Positions 1 through 6,111 of a DNA stretch of 8,382 nt are shown piece by piece. The position numbers were made by a program, and so were the translations under genes. The number at the start of each line of letters is the position of its first letter. The stretch's first letter is position 1. The stretch is taken from NCBI GenBank assembly GCA_021205005.1, contig JAJPYK010000127.1, positions 1 to 8,382 on the forward strand. Reading direction: 5' to 3'. The stretch is from Paraprevotella sp. Its GTDB lineage: Bacteria > Bacteroidota > Bacteroidia > Bacteroidales > Bacteroidaceae. The notes under the pieces were generated by a model. That model searched no databases, was not told the DNA's origin, and was given only the letters and a program-made list of their open reading frames with translations.

Positions 1-4
1 TTGT

Positions 5-700
5 TTATTTCTTTTTCTGTCCGTAATAGGCGTTGGGCCCGTGTTTACGGTTGTAATGCTTCTCGATGAGCAAAGGATTCATCGTCGTGTCGGGATTCAC
101 CATGAAAGAGATGAAAGCCATTTGAGCGCACTGTTCCATGACTTTAGCGTTGTAAACAGCATTGGCCGGGCTTGTACCCCAACTGAACGGACCGTGGTTT
201 TTTACCAACACGCCCGGAGTGTGGTCGGGATTGATGCCTTCAAAGCGTTTGACGATCACGTTTCCGGTCTCCAACTCATACTGTCCTTCCACTTCTTATT
301 TGGTCATGTCGGCGGTGCAGGGGATAGCTTCGTGGTAATAGTCGTCATGCGTGGTGCCGAGATTCGGAATATCCTTGCCGGCCTGAGCCCATGCCGTGGC
401 ATAGGTGGAGTGGGTGTGTACCACGCCTTGGATGTGAGGAAATGCCTTGTAAAGGACGATATGGGTCGGCGTATCAGAAGAGGGATTCAGATCGCCTTCC
501 ACCACCTTTCCGCTTTCCAGGTCCACTACGACCATATCGGAGGCTTTCATCGTGTCATAATCCACTCCGCTGGGCTTGATGACGACCAGTCTCTTTTCGC
601 GGTCGATGCCGGAGACGTTTCCCCAGGTGAAGATCACCAATCCTTGTTTGACCAAGTCGAGATTGGCCCGATATACTTTTTCTTTCAGTTCTTCTAACAT
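5..700 (-). pseudogene. araD: L-ribulose-5-phosphate 4-epimerase, interrupted by an in-frame stop
   Basis: The enzyme converts L-ribulose 5-phosphate to D-xylulose 5-phosphate, the last step that brings L-arabinose into the pentose phosphate pathway; it is a cytoplasmic, zinc-dependent class II aldolase-fold protein. Read through its stop, the frame gives 231 residues, the usual family length. The N-terminal part resembles E. coli AraD closely: WGNVS near residue 26, KPSGVDY at 42-48, SSDTPTH at 74-80 with D76, the zinc ligands H95 and H97 in VHTHS, and D120. Codon 135 is TAA (296..298). The same frame then continues with ETGNVIV, KNHGPFSWG (third zinc ligand, H169) and a C-terminal AYYGQ (catalytic Tyr, Y226), ending at TAA 5..7. 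The stop therefore separates two zinc ligands from the third ligand and the tyrosine, so a 134-residue product should be inactive. GTG at 290..292 could in principle restart translation. The ATG at 698..700 overlaps the end of the regulator gene by 7 bases, which suggests translational coupling. Identity is very sure; whether the stop is real or a sequencing error cannot be told here. Confidence 0.9.
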
Positions 701-1377
701 AGTTTCTTGAATTTCGGATCCTTGAGGTAAGCGTTCTCGTTGAATTGATACAGCGCGGCTCCCCGTCGGGATCTTATTTTGTCTATTTTGTCTGTTTTCT
801 CTATGAAATTCATCTCTGCAATACGCTTGCGGAAATTGCGCTTGTCTATGGCATCCCCGTAGATGACTTCGTATAAAGTCTGTAACTGCGAGAGGGTGAA
901 AAGTTTAGGCAGGAGGTTGAATCCGATGGGGTCGGTGGATATTTTCTTTTTGAGTTGCGCCCAGGCCTGTTCCACCATCAGCCGGTGGTCTAAGATCAAT
1001 TCGGGATTCTTATCCATATCCGTCCAGTAAGCATTGTGTTGTTGTACCAGTTCCCTGTCGTAGGCGTCGATGTCGATCAGTGCGTAATAAGCCACGGAAA
1101 TGACACGCTTGCCCGGATCGCGGTTCATGCTGCCGAATGTGCCCACTTGCTCCATATAGACTTCTTCAAGTCCAGTAAGTTCGGCCAACACTCTTTTGGC
1201 TGCATCGTCCACGCTTTCGTCCTTCTGCACGAATCCACCCATTAAAGACCAGCAACCCTTCGCCGGTTCGAAATTCCGCTTGAGCAAGAGCAGCTTGAGG
1301 CTGCCCTTGTCGAAGCCGAATATGATACAGTCTACCGAGACGTAGAACCGGGGATTTATATTATAATAGGCGGTCAT
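694..1377 (-). CDS. araR: AraR-like Nudix/winged-helix transcriptional regulator
   Basis: This is a 227-residue cytoplasmic DNA-binding protein of the NrtR-like class. Residues about 10-140 form a Nudix fold and residues about 150-227 a winged helix-turn-helix, with [14 protein letters not shown] (161-174), a basic stretch NFRKRI (181-186) and [10 protein letters not shown] (201-210). The Nudix box runs from G48 to L70 but is degenerate: G, E54, R62, E66, G69 and L70 are present, while two glutamates of the REUXEE core are V63 and L67. This fits a sugar-sensing rather than a hydrolysing domain. Bacteroides thetaiotaomicron AraR, an L-arabinose-responsive regulator, is a known member of this family, and its gene also lies beside araD and a sugar symporter. 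Here the gene begins 21 bases after the symporter stop and overlaps the araD start by 7 bases, so it is probably cotranscribed with its targets. The likely operator is the palindrome at 4414..4432. The family call is strong; arabinose as effector is inferred from context. Confidence 0.88.
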   Translation of the reverse strand: MTAYYNINPRFYVSVDCIIFGFDKGSLKLLLLKRNFEPAKGCWSLMGGFVQKDESVDDAAKRVLAELTGLEEVYMEQVGTFGSMNRDPGKRVISVAYYALIDIDAYDRELVQQHNAYWTDMDKNPELILDHRLMVEQAWAQLKKKISTDPIGFNLLPKLFTLSQLQTLYEVIYGDAIDKRNFRKRIAEMNFIEKTDKIDKIRSRRGAALYQFNENAYLKDPKFKKLC

Positions 1378-1398
1378 CAGTTTCGTCTTTATTCGAGT

Positions 1399-3141
1399 TT
1401 ACCAGAAGTAAGCGTAGAACAGGCCGCAGAGGATGAACACGCCCAATGTGGTGATGACATCCCATTTGTTCCAGCTTTCCCGTATGGTCTTTTTATAATC
1501 GGACGTAAAGGTGATGGCCTCGATTTGTTTGGCCGTCGGTTTCGGCGTGAAACAGGATACGACAATCATGAAGATGACGAGGAACACCAATAACCAGATT
1601 TCGAAGATCAGCCAGTTGGTCTGCCAGAACCATGTGGTGTGTTCCCAGAATGCACCGCTCATGACGTCTTTCCCCGTATTGGTAATCACGTTGGTAATCA
1701 AACGGATCATACCGATGAGGAAACCTACGATCATACCCCATTCGCCGGCTTTCGGCGTGATCTTCTTGGAGAAGATACCGAGGAAGAATACGGCTACCAT
1801 GGCGGGAGCAAGCAACGACTGGATGCCCTGCAAGTAATCGTAGAGGCTGCCGAGGCTCATCATCACCGGAATCCAGGCCATGCCGAGCAATACGACAACT
1901 ACCGTGGCGATACGGCCTACCATGACGTAGGTGGCTTCGCTTTGTCCTTTGCGCATGGGCTTGTAGAAGTCTTCGGTGAATAAGGTGGCGCAAGAGTTGA
2001 AGAAGGCGGCCAAGGAAGCTACCAAAGCACAGATGAAACCTACGGTGACGAGACCTTTAACGCCGGCCGGCAGGACATCTTTCACCATGACGGCAAATGC
2101 GGCGTCGGTGTTCGACAAGTCGAATTCGCCTTTGGCAGACAAGGCGGCAGCCACCATACCGGGGATAAGGAACATGAATACCGGCAGGATCTTGAAATAA
2201 CCGGCTGCAATCGTACCCCGGCGGGCACGTTTCATCACGACTTCGTTCGGCTCGCCTTTTTTCTGTCCGAGCACACGTTGAACGATGTGCTGGTCGGTAC
2301 ACCAATACCAGAAGCCGATGATGGAAGCTCCGATGAAGACCCAGAAGCCCGGATATTCCTGATACATCGGGTCGCTTTCCGTCCAGTGGAACATGTGGTT
2401 GGCTCCGTAGGCATGTCCGTTGGCTCCGATATTCATGGCGTCACGGGCGTGGTCCATCATTTGGGTCCATCCCGAAGCGATACTGCCGTCGCCCAACAGG
2501 GAAAGCCCGAGGAACAGGACGAGGAAAGAACCTACGATGAGGATCGGCGTCTGGATGGCCGAGAGCGTCATGACCCCTTTCATACCGCTCAATACCGTGA
2601 AAATACCGGTGAGTACGATAAGCCCGATTGCGCCGTTCCAGAACGGCACTCCCAATAAGAATTCCAAAAAGATACCGCCCGTATAAGCCGTTACGCTGAC
2701 TTTGGTCAAGACGTAGGCAATCAGGGTAATGATGGAGAGCCATGACCCGGTGCGTTGGGTATAGCGGTATTTCAGGAAGTCGGGCATGGTGATGATCTTG
2801 CCCAACTTGTTGTTCAGCAACTGATAGAAGGGGACGAAGAGCCAACCCAGAATCAGGATCATCCATCCTTGCATTTCCCAATGGGCCATGCCCACACCCG
2901 ATTTGGCTCCTGTGCCGCCCAGGCCGACAAGATGTTCAGATCCGATGTTGGCCGCAAAGATGGCCGCACCGATGATATACCACGGTTCGCCTTTGCCGAA
3001 CAAGTAGTCCTCGCTGTTTGCGCCTTCCTGCTGACGCTTGTCCTTTTTCACGGCGCGATAGACCGCCCATACCACTAAAATGACTCCGACAACCAGGATT
3101 GCCCAGTCGAGCCAGATAAACTCATTTGAATTCCAATTCAT
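1399..3141 (-). CDS. SSS-family Na+/sugar symporter, probable L-arabinose importer
   Basis: This 580-residue inner-membrane protein belongs to the sodium:solute symporter family (SGLT type), which uses the Na+ gradient to import sugars. About 14 hydrophobic segments can be seen, starting at residues 13-31. Family marks include AANIGSEHLVGLGGTG (63-78), which resembles the first core helix of human SGLT1 more than that of vSGLT (H70 where vSGLT has Gln69); HWEM with E89 at the place of vSGLT Glu88; YWCTDQHIVQR (279-289); and ALVASLAAFFNSCATLF (372-388), the Na+-site helix, where one serine of the vSGLT pair is alanine (A375) and the second is kept (S376). Length fits the family. It starts 37 bases after the lipoprotein mutarotase gene and is followed by the AraR-like gene and araD, so L-arabinose is the most likely substrate. 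Galactose or glucose cannot be excluded from sequence alone. Confidence 0.9.
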   Translation of the reverse strand: MNWNSNEFIWLDWAILVVGVILVVWAVYRAVKKDKRQQEGANSEDYLFGKGEPWYIIGAAIFAANIGSEHLVGLGGTGAKSGVGMAHWEMQGWMILILGWLFVPFYQLLNNKLGKIITMPDFLKYRYTQRTGSWLSIITLIAYVLTKVSVTAYTGGIFLEFLLGVPFWNGAIGLIVLTGIFTVLSGMKGVMTLSAIQTPILIVGSFLVLFLGLSLLGDGSIASGWTQMMDHARDAMNIGANGHAYGANHMFHWTESDPMYQEYPGFWVFIGASIIGFWYWCTDQHIVQRVLGQKKGEPNEVVMKRARRGTIAAGYFKILPVFMFLIPGMVAAALSAKGEFDLSNTDAAFAVMVKDVLPAGVKGLVTVGFICALVASLAAFFNSCATLFTEDFYKPMRKGQSEATYVMVGRIATVVVVLLGMAWIPVMMSLGSLYDYLQGIQSLLAPAMVAVFFLGIFSKKITPKAGEWGMIVGFLIGMIRLITNVITNTGKDVMSGAFWEHTTWFWQTNWLIFEIWLLVFLVIFMIVVSCFTPKPTAKQIEAITFTSDYKKTIRESWNKWDVITTLGVFILCGLFYAYFW

Positions 3142-3178
3142 GGTTTTATTGCAGTTTGATTTATAAGTTAATGTGAGA

Positions 3179-4327
3179 TTATTTTTCTACGGTGAATTTG
3201 AAGATGCACTCGCTATGGTATGTATGTCCCGGTGCCAGGATTACAGAAGGCCATTGAGGTTTGTTGGGGCTGTCGGGATAATGTTGGGTTTCCATGCAGA
3301 CGGAAGCATGTTTGTTATATACAATGCCCCTCTTGCCGGTCAGCGTGCCGTCCAGGAAATTGCCGCTGTATACCTGTATACCCGGTTCGTTGGTGTAGAC
3401 TTCCACTGAGATGCCGCTTTCGGGCGAAGTCAGTTTGGCTGCCAGCTTTTGGATGTCGCCTTGGGTATTCAGCACCCAGTTGTGGTCATAGCCGTTTGCA
3501 TTTTTTATCTGTTCGAAGTCAAATTTGTTCACGTCTTGACCGATCGGTCTCGGAGTGGTGAAGTCCATCGGCGTACCTTTTACCGGAAGAATCTCTCCCG
3601 TGGTCATGTATGTGCTGTCCACCGGAGTGTAGCTGTCGGTATTGATATACAGAATGTGGTCGGTTGCCGGTTTCGACGGGTCGCCCGACAGATTGAAATA
3701 AGAATGGTTCGTCATGTTGATGACGGTTTTCTTGTCGGTAGTGGCTTCATATTTGATGTCGATGGCATTGTTGCCGGTCAAGGTATAGGTTACCGTAGCC
3801 GTCACTGCCCCCGGGAAATTCTGGTCGCCGTCGGGCGAGTGCATGGTCATGGTTACCGTGCTGTCGTTCACCTGCTTGCCTTCATATACTTGATATTGCC
3901 AGCCTTTCGGTCCGCCGTGCAGGCAGTGCCCGAAGTTGTTGATGGGCAACTGGATGGTGTCGCCGTCTATTACAAACCGTCCCTTGTTGATACGATTGGC
4001 ATAGCGTCCGATGGCTGCACCGAAGTCGCTCGGCTTGTTGATATAGTCGGCGATGCTGTCGAATCCGAGCACGACGTCGCGCAAGGAGTCGTTCTTGTCC
4101 GGTGCCATGATGGATACGATTCTACCTCCGAAATTCGTGATGCAGACTTCCATGCCGTTGGCATTCTTAATGGTGTACAAACTGGTGGGTTTTCCGTTTA
4201 CGTCGGCTACGAAGTTTTTCGGGTCGAGTCCCGATTTGGTTAAATTACTTTGCTGTTGTTGGCGGCAAGACGTCAACACAGCGACTAATAAACCTGCACT
4301 AAAAAATGCGTTCTTTACATTTCTCAT
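3179..4327 (-). CDS. galM: Aldose 1-epimerase (mutarotase), lipoprotein
   Basis: The enzyme interconverts the alpha and beta anomers of free aldoses, so that the form needed by a transporter or kinase is available. It has 382 residues. A type II signal peptide is clear: a short basic start (R2, K5), a hydrophobic stretch of about residues 7-18, and the lipobox LTSC with the lipidated cysteine at 21. The protein should thus sit outside the cytoplasm on a lipid anchor. The residues after Cys21 (RQQQQSN) are not acidic, so the Bacteroides surface-export signal is not evident and a periplasm-facing position is likelier. The GalM fold spans about residues 48-382, with the catalytic set in place: R112 in GRYANRI, H137 in CLHGGP, H208 in NMTNHSYF, D281 in GYDHNW and E346 in CMETQH. 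It is the first gene of the arabinose-type operon, followed after 37 bases by the symporter, which suggests that it prepares L-arabinose or related sugars for import. A role on galactose is also possible. Confidence 0.92.
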   Translation of the reverse strand: MRNVKNAFFSAGLLVAVLTSCRQQQQSNLTKSGLDPKNFVADVNGKPTSLYTIKNANGMEVCITNFGGRIVSIMAPDKNDSLRDVVLGFDSIADYINKPSDFGAAIGRYANRINKGRFVIDGDTIQLPINNFGHCLHGGPKGWQYQVYEGKQVNDSTVTMTMHSPDGDQNFPGAVTATVTYTLTGNNAIDIKYEATTDKKTVINMTNHSYFNLSGDPSKPATDHILYINTDSYTPVDSTYMTTGEILPVKGTPMDFTTPRPIGQDVNKFDFEQIKNANGYDHNWVLNTQGDIQKLAAKLTSPESGISVEVYTNEPGIQVYSGNFLDGTLTGKRGIVYNKHASVCMETQHYPDSPNKPQWPSVILAPGHTYHSECIFKFTVEK

Positions 4328-4331
4328 GGTT

Positions 4332-4368
4332 CTCTAATTAAAAAACTCTAATTGGATATAAGGATATA
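4332..4368 (-). repeat. Short direct repeats in the 5' leader of the arabinose operon
   Basis: On the plus strand CTCTAATT occurs at 4332..4339 and again at 4346..4353, separated by six A. Immediately after, GGATATAA and GGATATAC stand in tandem (4354..4369). On the transcript these lie between the presumed start near 4384 and the ATG at 4327, ending about five bases before the start codon. A/T-rich leaders are common in Bacteroidetes, where they favour initiation, so this may be no more than that. Confidence 0.5.
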
Positions 4369-4390
4369 CCTTGTTTTCATTATCACATTG

Positions 4391-4398
4391 CAAATATA
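4391..4398 (-). promoter_or_regulatory. Bacteroides-type -7 promoter element of the arabinose operon
   Basis: Read on the minus strand, this is TATATTTG, an exact match to the TAnnTTTG -7 consensus of Bacteroides primary sigma (SigABfr) promoters. It lies 64 bases before the ATG of the lipoprotein mutarotase and predicts a start near 4384 with a leader of about 57 bases. A canonical TTTG -33 box is not found at the usual 19-21 base spacing; that position falls inside the palindrome at 4414..4432. A TTTG does occur only 12 bases upstream (4411..4414), too close to serve. The missing -33 box would suit a regulated promoter. Confidence 0.6.
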
Positions 4399-4413
4399 GA
4401 TGTTTTTCGTCAA

Positions 4414-4432
4414 AGGTGTACTCTTTACACCT
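4414..4432. promoter_or_regulatory. Palindromic operator candidate, possibly the AraR site
   Basis: The plus strand reads AGGTGTA-CTCTT-TACACCT: a perfect inverted repeat of 7 bases with a 5-base spacer, with partial symmetry continuing outward. Its near edge is 15 bases upstream of the -7 box, so it covers the -33 region of the presumed promoter. A bound dimeric winged-helix regulator would compete with RNA polymerase there. As the operon encodes an AraR-like regulator, that protein is the obvious candidate ligand. The assignment is an inference: I have not compared the site with known AraR motifs. Confidence 0.55.
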
Positions 4433-4634
4433 CTTTTTGCATGTCCATAATGTTATAGTTTATTAAAACGGGGATCCGGATCGGAACGAGAAATGCTCTG
4501 CGGGCTGAATATCGTGGTGCGGAGGGGTAAGATGGGCGATGAGGAGGAGAAATAAAAATGCGTTAGCGCTTGTTTTTCAGACAGGTTACAAGTTAGGGTG
4601 GGGATGTTGTCGAGAGCGGGGCCTTGGAGAGCGG

Positions 4635-4694
4635 AATTTTCTGGCGCAGATTGAGAAATTTTTCTCAGGAGATTGAAAAATTTTTTGGCGCAGA
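4635..4694. repeat. Interleaved imperfect direct repeats
   Basis: Two 16-base repeats, each differing at one position, are nested in 60 bases. The unit AATTTTCTGGCGCAGA (4635..4650) returns as AATTTTTTGGCGCAGA (4679..4694), 44 bases on. Between them AGATTGAGAAATTTTT (4648..4663) returns as AGATTGAAAAATTTTT (4670..4685), 22 bases on. The first copy of the second unit also contains the start of a small GAGAAA/TTTCTC hairpin. The array abuts the fold-back element that begins at 4701. It may be part of a dispersed repeat or the remnant of an older insertion; no function is assigned. Confidence 0.55.
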
Positions 4695-4700
4695 AAAATA

Positions 4701-4723
4701 AAGAGGGTGTGTCATAATTCAAA
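4701..4723 (+). repeat. Left terminal inverted repeat of the fold-back element
   Basis: This 23-bp end is the exact reverse complement of 4862..4884. The outer part has the motif GAGGGTGTGTCA; the inner part is A/T-rich. The next base (4724) and the base outside (4700) both break the pairing, so these limits are precise. Confidence 0.85.
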
Positions 4724-4773
4724 TTTTGAGATTGACAACTTATAATCTGTAAGTATCCTCCGTTGAACTAAGC

Positions 4774-4821
4774 AAAAACAACCTTATAAAGCTCTCCACG
4801 AAGCTCTATATGGTTGTTTTT
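4774..4821. terminator. Terminator-like hairpin, likely for the galactose operon
   Basis: Arms 4774..4793 (AAAAACAACCTTATAAAGCT) and 4802..4821 are complementary at 18 of 20 positions, with an 8-base loop CTCCACGA. On both strands the stem begins with a run of A and ends in a run of T (TTTTT), as in a bidirectional intrinsic terminator. It begins about 92 bases after the galK stop in the direction of transcription, and no other strong hairpin is seen before the arabinose promoter. The stem is fairly A/T-rich, so its efficiency is uncertain. It lies inside the MITE-like element. Confidence 0.6.
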
Positions 4822-4861
4822 ATTGAATGAAGTTTCTGATTATTACTTTTTCAAAGTGCTT

Positions 4862-4884
4862 TTTGAATTATGACACACCCTCTT
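4862..4884 (-). repeat. Right terminal inverted repeat of the fold-back element
   Basis: This 23-bp end mirrors 4701..4723 without mismatch. It lies only 29 bases from the galK stop codon, so the galK message must run into the element. Confidence 0.85.
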
Positions 4885-4913
4885 ACATATAAATAGGTGT
4901 CAGGTCAGTTCTT

Positions 4914-6074
4914 TTAGCAGAGCTTTCTTGCGCCGTCGCCGATGACTACATCGATGATGACAGGCTCTTTACCGAATTTCTCTTTGAATTTGGTCTTGAC
5001 CACCTTGACGAAGTTGTCGTAAAGCTCATCGCTGACCAGGTTGATGGTGCAGCCGCCGAAACCTCCGCCCATGATGCGCGAACCGGTTGCGCCTTCCTCT
5101 TTGGCAATTTCGTTCAGAGAGTCCAATTCGGGGCAAGACACTTCATAGTCCTTGCTCAGGCCCTGGTGTGTCTCGTACATTTTCTGTCCTACGGTTTCGT
5201 AGTCTCCTTTTTCCAATGCGTCACACACGGCCAATACGCGTTCTTTTTCACCGATCACGTATTTTGCGCGTTTGGCGTCTTCTGCCGATACTTCATTCTT
5301 CACTTCGTCCAGCATGGCATAGTCGGCATCCCTCAGGCTCTTCACTTCGGGGTGGTGTTTGTGGATGGCGGCGGCCACGTTCTCGCAGCTTTTGCGACGG
5401 TCGTTGTAGGGCGAACCTACCAATTCGTGTTTCACGCAAGAGTTCACCAGCACCAGTCTATATCCTTTCGGGTTGAACGGGAAATATTCGAATTCTCCGC
5501 TGCGGCAGTCCAGACGCATCAGGCTGCCGGCCTTGCCGTGGATGGAAGCAAATTGGTCCATGATACCGCAGTTGCAGCCTAGATATTTGTGCTCCGTAGC
5601 CTGTCCGACCTTGGCCAATGTCATCGGATCGATCTTGTTTTGGCCGAACATGTCATTCAGGGCGAAAGCGTATACGCTCTCCAATGCGGCCGACGAAGAC
5701 ATGCCTGCGCCGAGAGGTACGTCACCGGCAAAAGCCGTGTTGAAGCCTTCTACGGGTACGCCCAAAGCCATCATTTCGCGGCATACGCCGAAAATGTAGC
5801 GGGCCCAACTGGCTTTCGGGCCTTTCTCGTCGTCCAACGAAAACTCTACGTAGTCTTTCAGGTCTATGGAGTAGGCGCGTACGTTTCTTGTTCCGTTGGC
5901 TTTCAACTCGGCGATCAGGCCTTGTTGCACCGCTCCCGGAAATACGAATCCGTCGTTATAGTCCGTGTGTTCGCCGATAAGATTGATGCGGCCCGGAGAA
6001 GCATAGACAGAACCGGTTGTCCCATCGAAGTGTTCGATGAAACGGCTTCTTACGTCTTCTATTGTTAATTTCAT
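4914..6074 (-). CDS. galK: Galactokinase
   Basis: This cytoplasmic enzyme phosphorylates alpha-D-galactose at C1 with ATP, the first committed step of the Leloir pathway. It has 386 residues, about the family's usual length, and belongs to the GHMP kinases. The N-terminal galactokinase signature is intact (GRINLIGEHTDYNDG, 28-42, with R29, E35, H36 and D38). The phosphate-binding loop is LGAGMSSSAALE (121-132), the catalytic aspartate is D173 in GIMDQF, and the third GHMP motif is GSRIMGGGFGGC (331-342). The ATG at 6072..6074 is 37 bases after the transporter stop, so the gene is the third of a galM-transporter-galK operon. galT and galE are not in the window. No missing residues were found, and the enzyme is probably active. 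Confidence 0.97.
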   Translation of the reverse strand: MKLTIEDVRSRFIEHFDGTTGSVYASPGRINLIGEHTDYNDGFVFPGAVQQGLIAELKANGTRNVRAYSIDLKDYVEFSLDDEKGPKASWARYIFGVCREMMALGVPVEGFNTAFAGDVPLGAGMSSSAALESVYAFALNDMFGQNKIDPMTLAKVGQATEHKYLGCNCGIMDQFASIHGKAGSLMRLDCRSGEFEYFPFNPKGYRLVLVNSCVKHELVGSPYNDRRKSCENVAAAIHKHHPEVKSLRDADYAMLDEVKNEVSAEDAKRAKYVIGEKERVLAVCDALEKGDYETVGQKMYETHQGLSKDYEVSCPELDSLNEIAKEEGATGSRIMGGGFGGCTINLVSDELYDNFVKVVKTKFKEKFGKEPVIIDVVIGDGARKLC

Positions 6075-6111
6075 AATTTGTGGATTTTATGAGGTTGATA
6101 AAATAATATTC

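Larger units (their letters stand above)
4328..4700. other. Intergenic region ahead of the arabinose operon
   Basis: No credible gene is seen here. The part next to the mutarotase gene (4328..4440) is A/T-rich and holds the leader, -7 box and palindrome listed separately. The part at about 4465..4640 is richer in G (purine-rich on the plus strand) and different in composition from the flanking A/T-rich sequence. It contains a weak hairpin at 4554..4577, a GCG/CGC stem of three pairs around TTAG flanked by A and T runs. The stretch 4635..4694 carries interleaved direct repeats. A minus-strand open frame at 4453..4722 starts with TTG inside the mobile element's inverted repeat and shows no family features, so it is not called. 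Confidence 0.6.
4701..4884. mobile_element. MITE-like fold-back element with 23-bp terminal inverted repeats
   Basis: The element is 184 bp long and bounded by a perfect 23-bp inverted repeat: 4701..4723 begins AAGAGGGTGTGTCATAATTC and 4862..4884 is its exact reverse complement. The inside is A/T-rich and has no gene. Weaker symmetry continues on the same axis: 4738..4754 pairs with 4831..4847 at 12 of 17 positions. Closer to the centre lies an 18-of-20 hairpin whose axis is shifted by 5 bases. This layout fits a miniature inverted-repeat transposable element, mobilised by a transposase elsewhere that recognises such ends. No certain target-site duplication is visible; a TA on both sides is possible but weak. 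An alternative is a non-mobile long palindromic terminator region, but a perfect 23-bp terminal match makes a mobile origin likelier. Confidence 0.7.

Noticed and set aside
290..298. A frameshift, or a recoded stop such as selenocysteine, in araD
   Set aside because: The frame is identical on both sides, so there is no frameshift. The codon is TAA, not the TGA used for selenocysteine, and E. coli AraD has alanine at the aligned position.
41..697. A 218-codon open frame on the plus strand, antisense to araD
   Set aside because: It is a shadow of araD, with no family features; the minus strand clearly codes for the epimerase on both sides of the stop.
3449..4243. A 264-codon plus-strand open frame inside the lipoprotein mutarotase gene
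   Set aside because: The minus strand has a complete GalM with all catalytic residues; the plus-strand translation is low in complexity and unlike a protein family.
4411..4414. TTTG on the minus strand as the -33 box of the arabinose promoter
   Set aside because: It is only 12 bases from the -7 box, while Bacteroides promoters need about 19-21.
4635..4694. A CRISPR array
   Set aside because: There are only two copies of each short, imperfect repeat, they overlap one another, and no cas gene is present.
4453..4722. An 89-codon minus-strand open frame in the intergenic region
   Set aside because: It starts with TTG inside the terminal inverted repeat of the fold-back element, has no recognisable domain, and part of it is made of short repeats. 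It was kept only as a note on the region.
4885..4913. A clear target-site duplication next to the fold-back element
   Set aside because: The flanks (AAAATA on the left, ACATAT on the right) share at most a TA, which is expected by chance in A/T-rich DNA.
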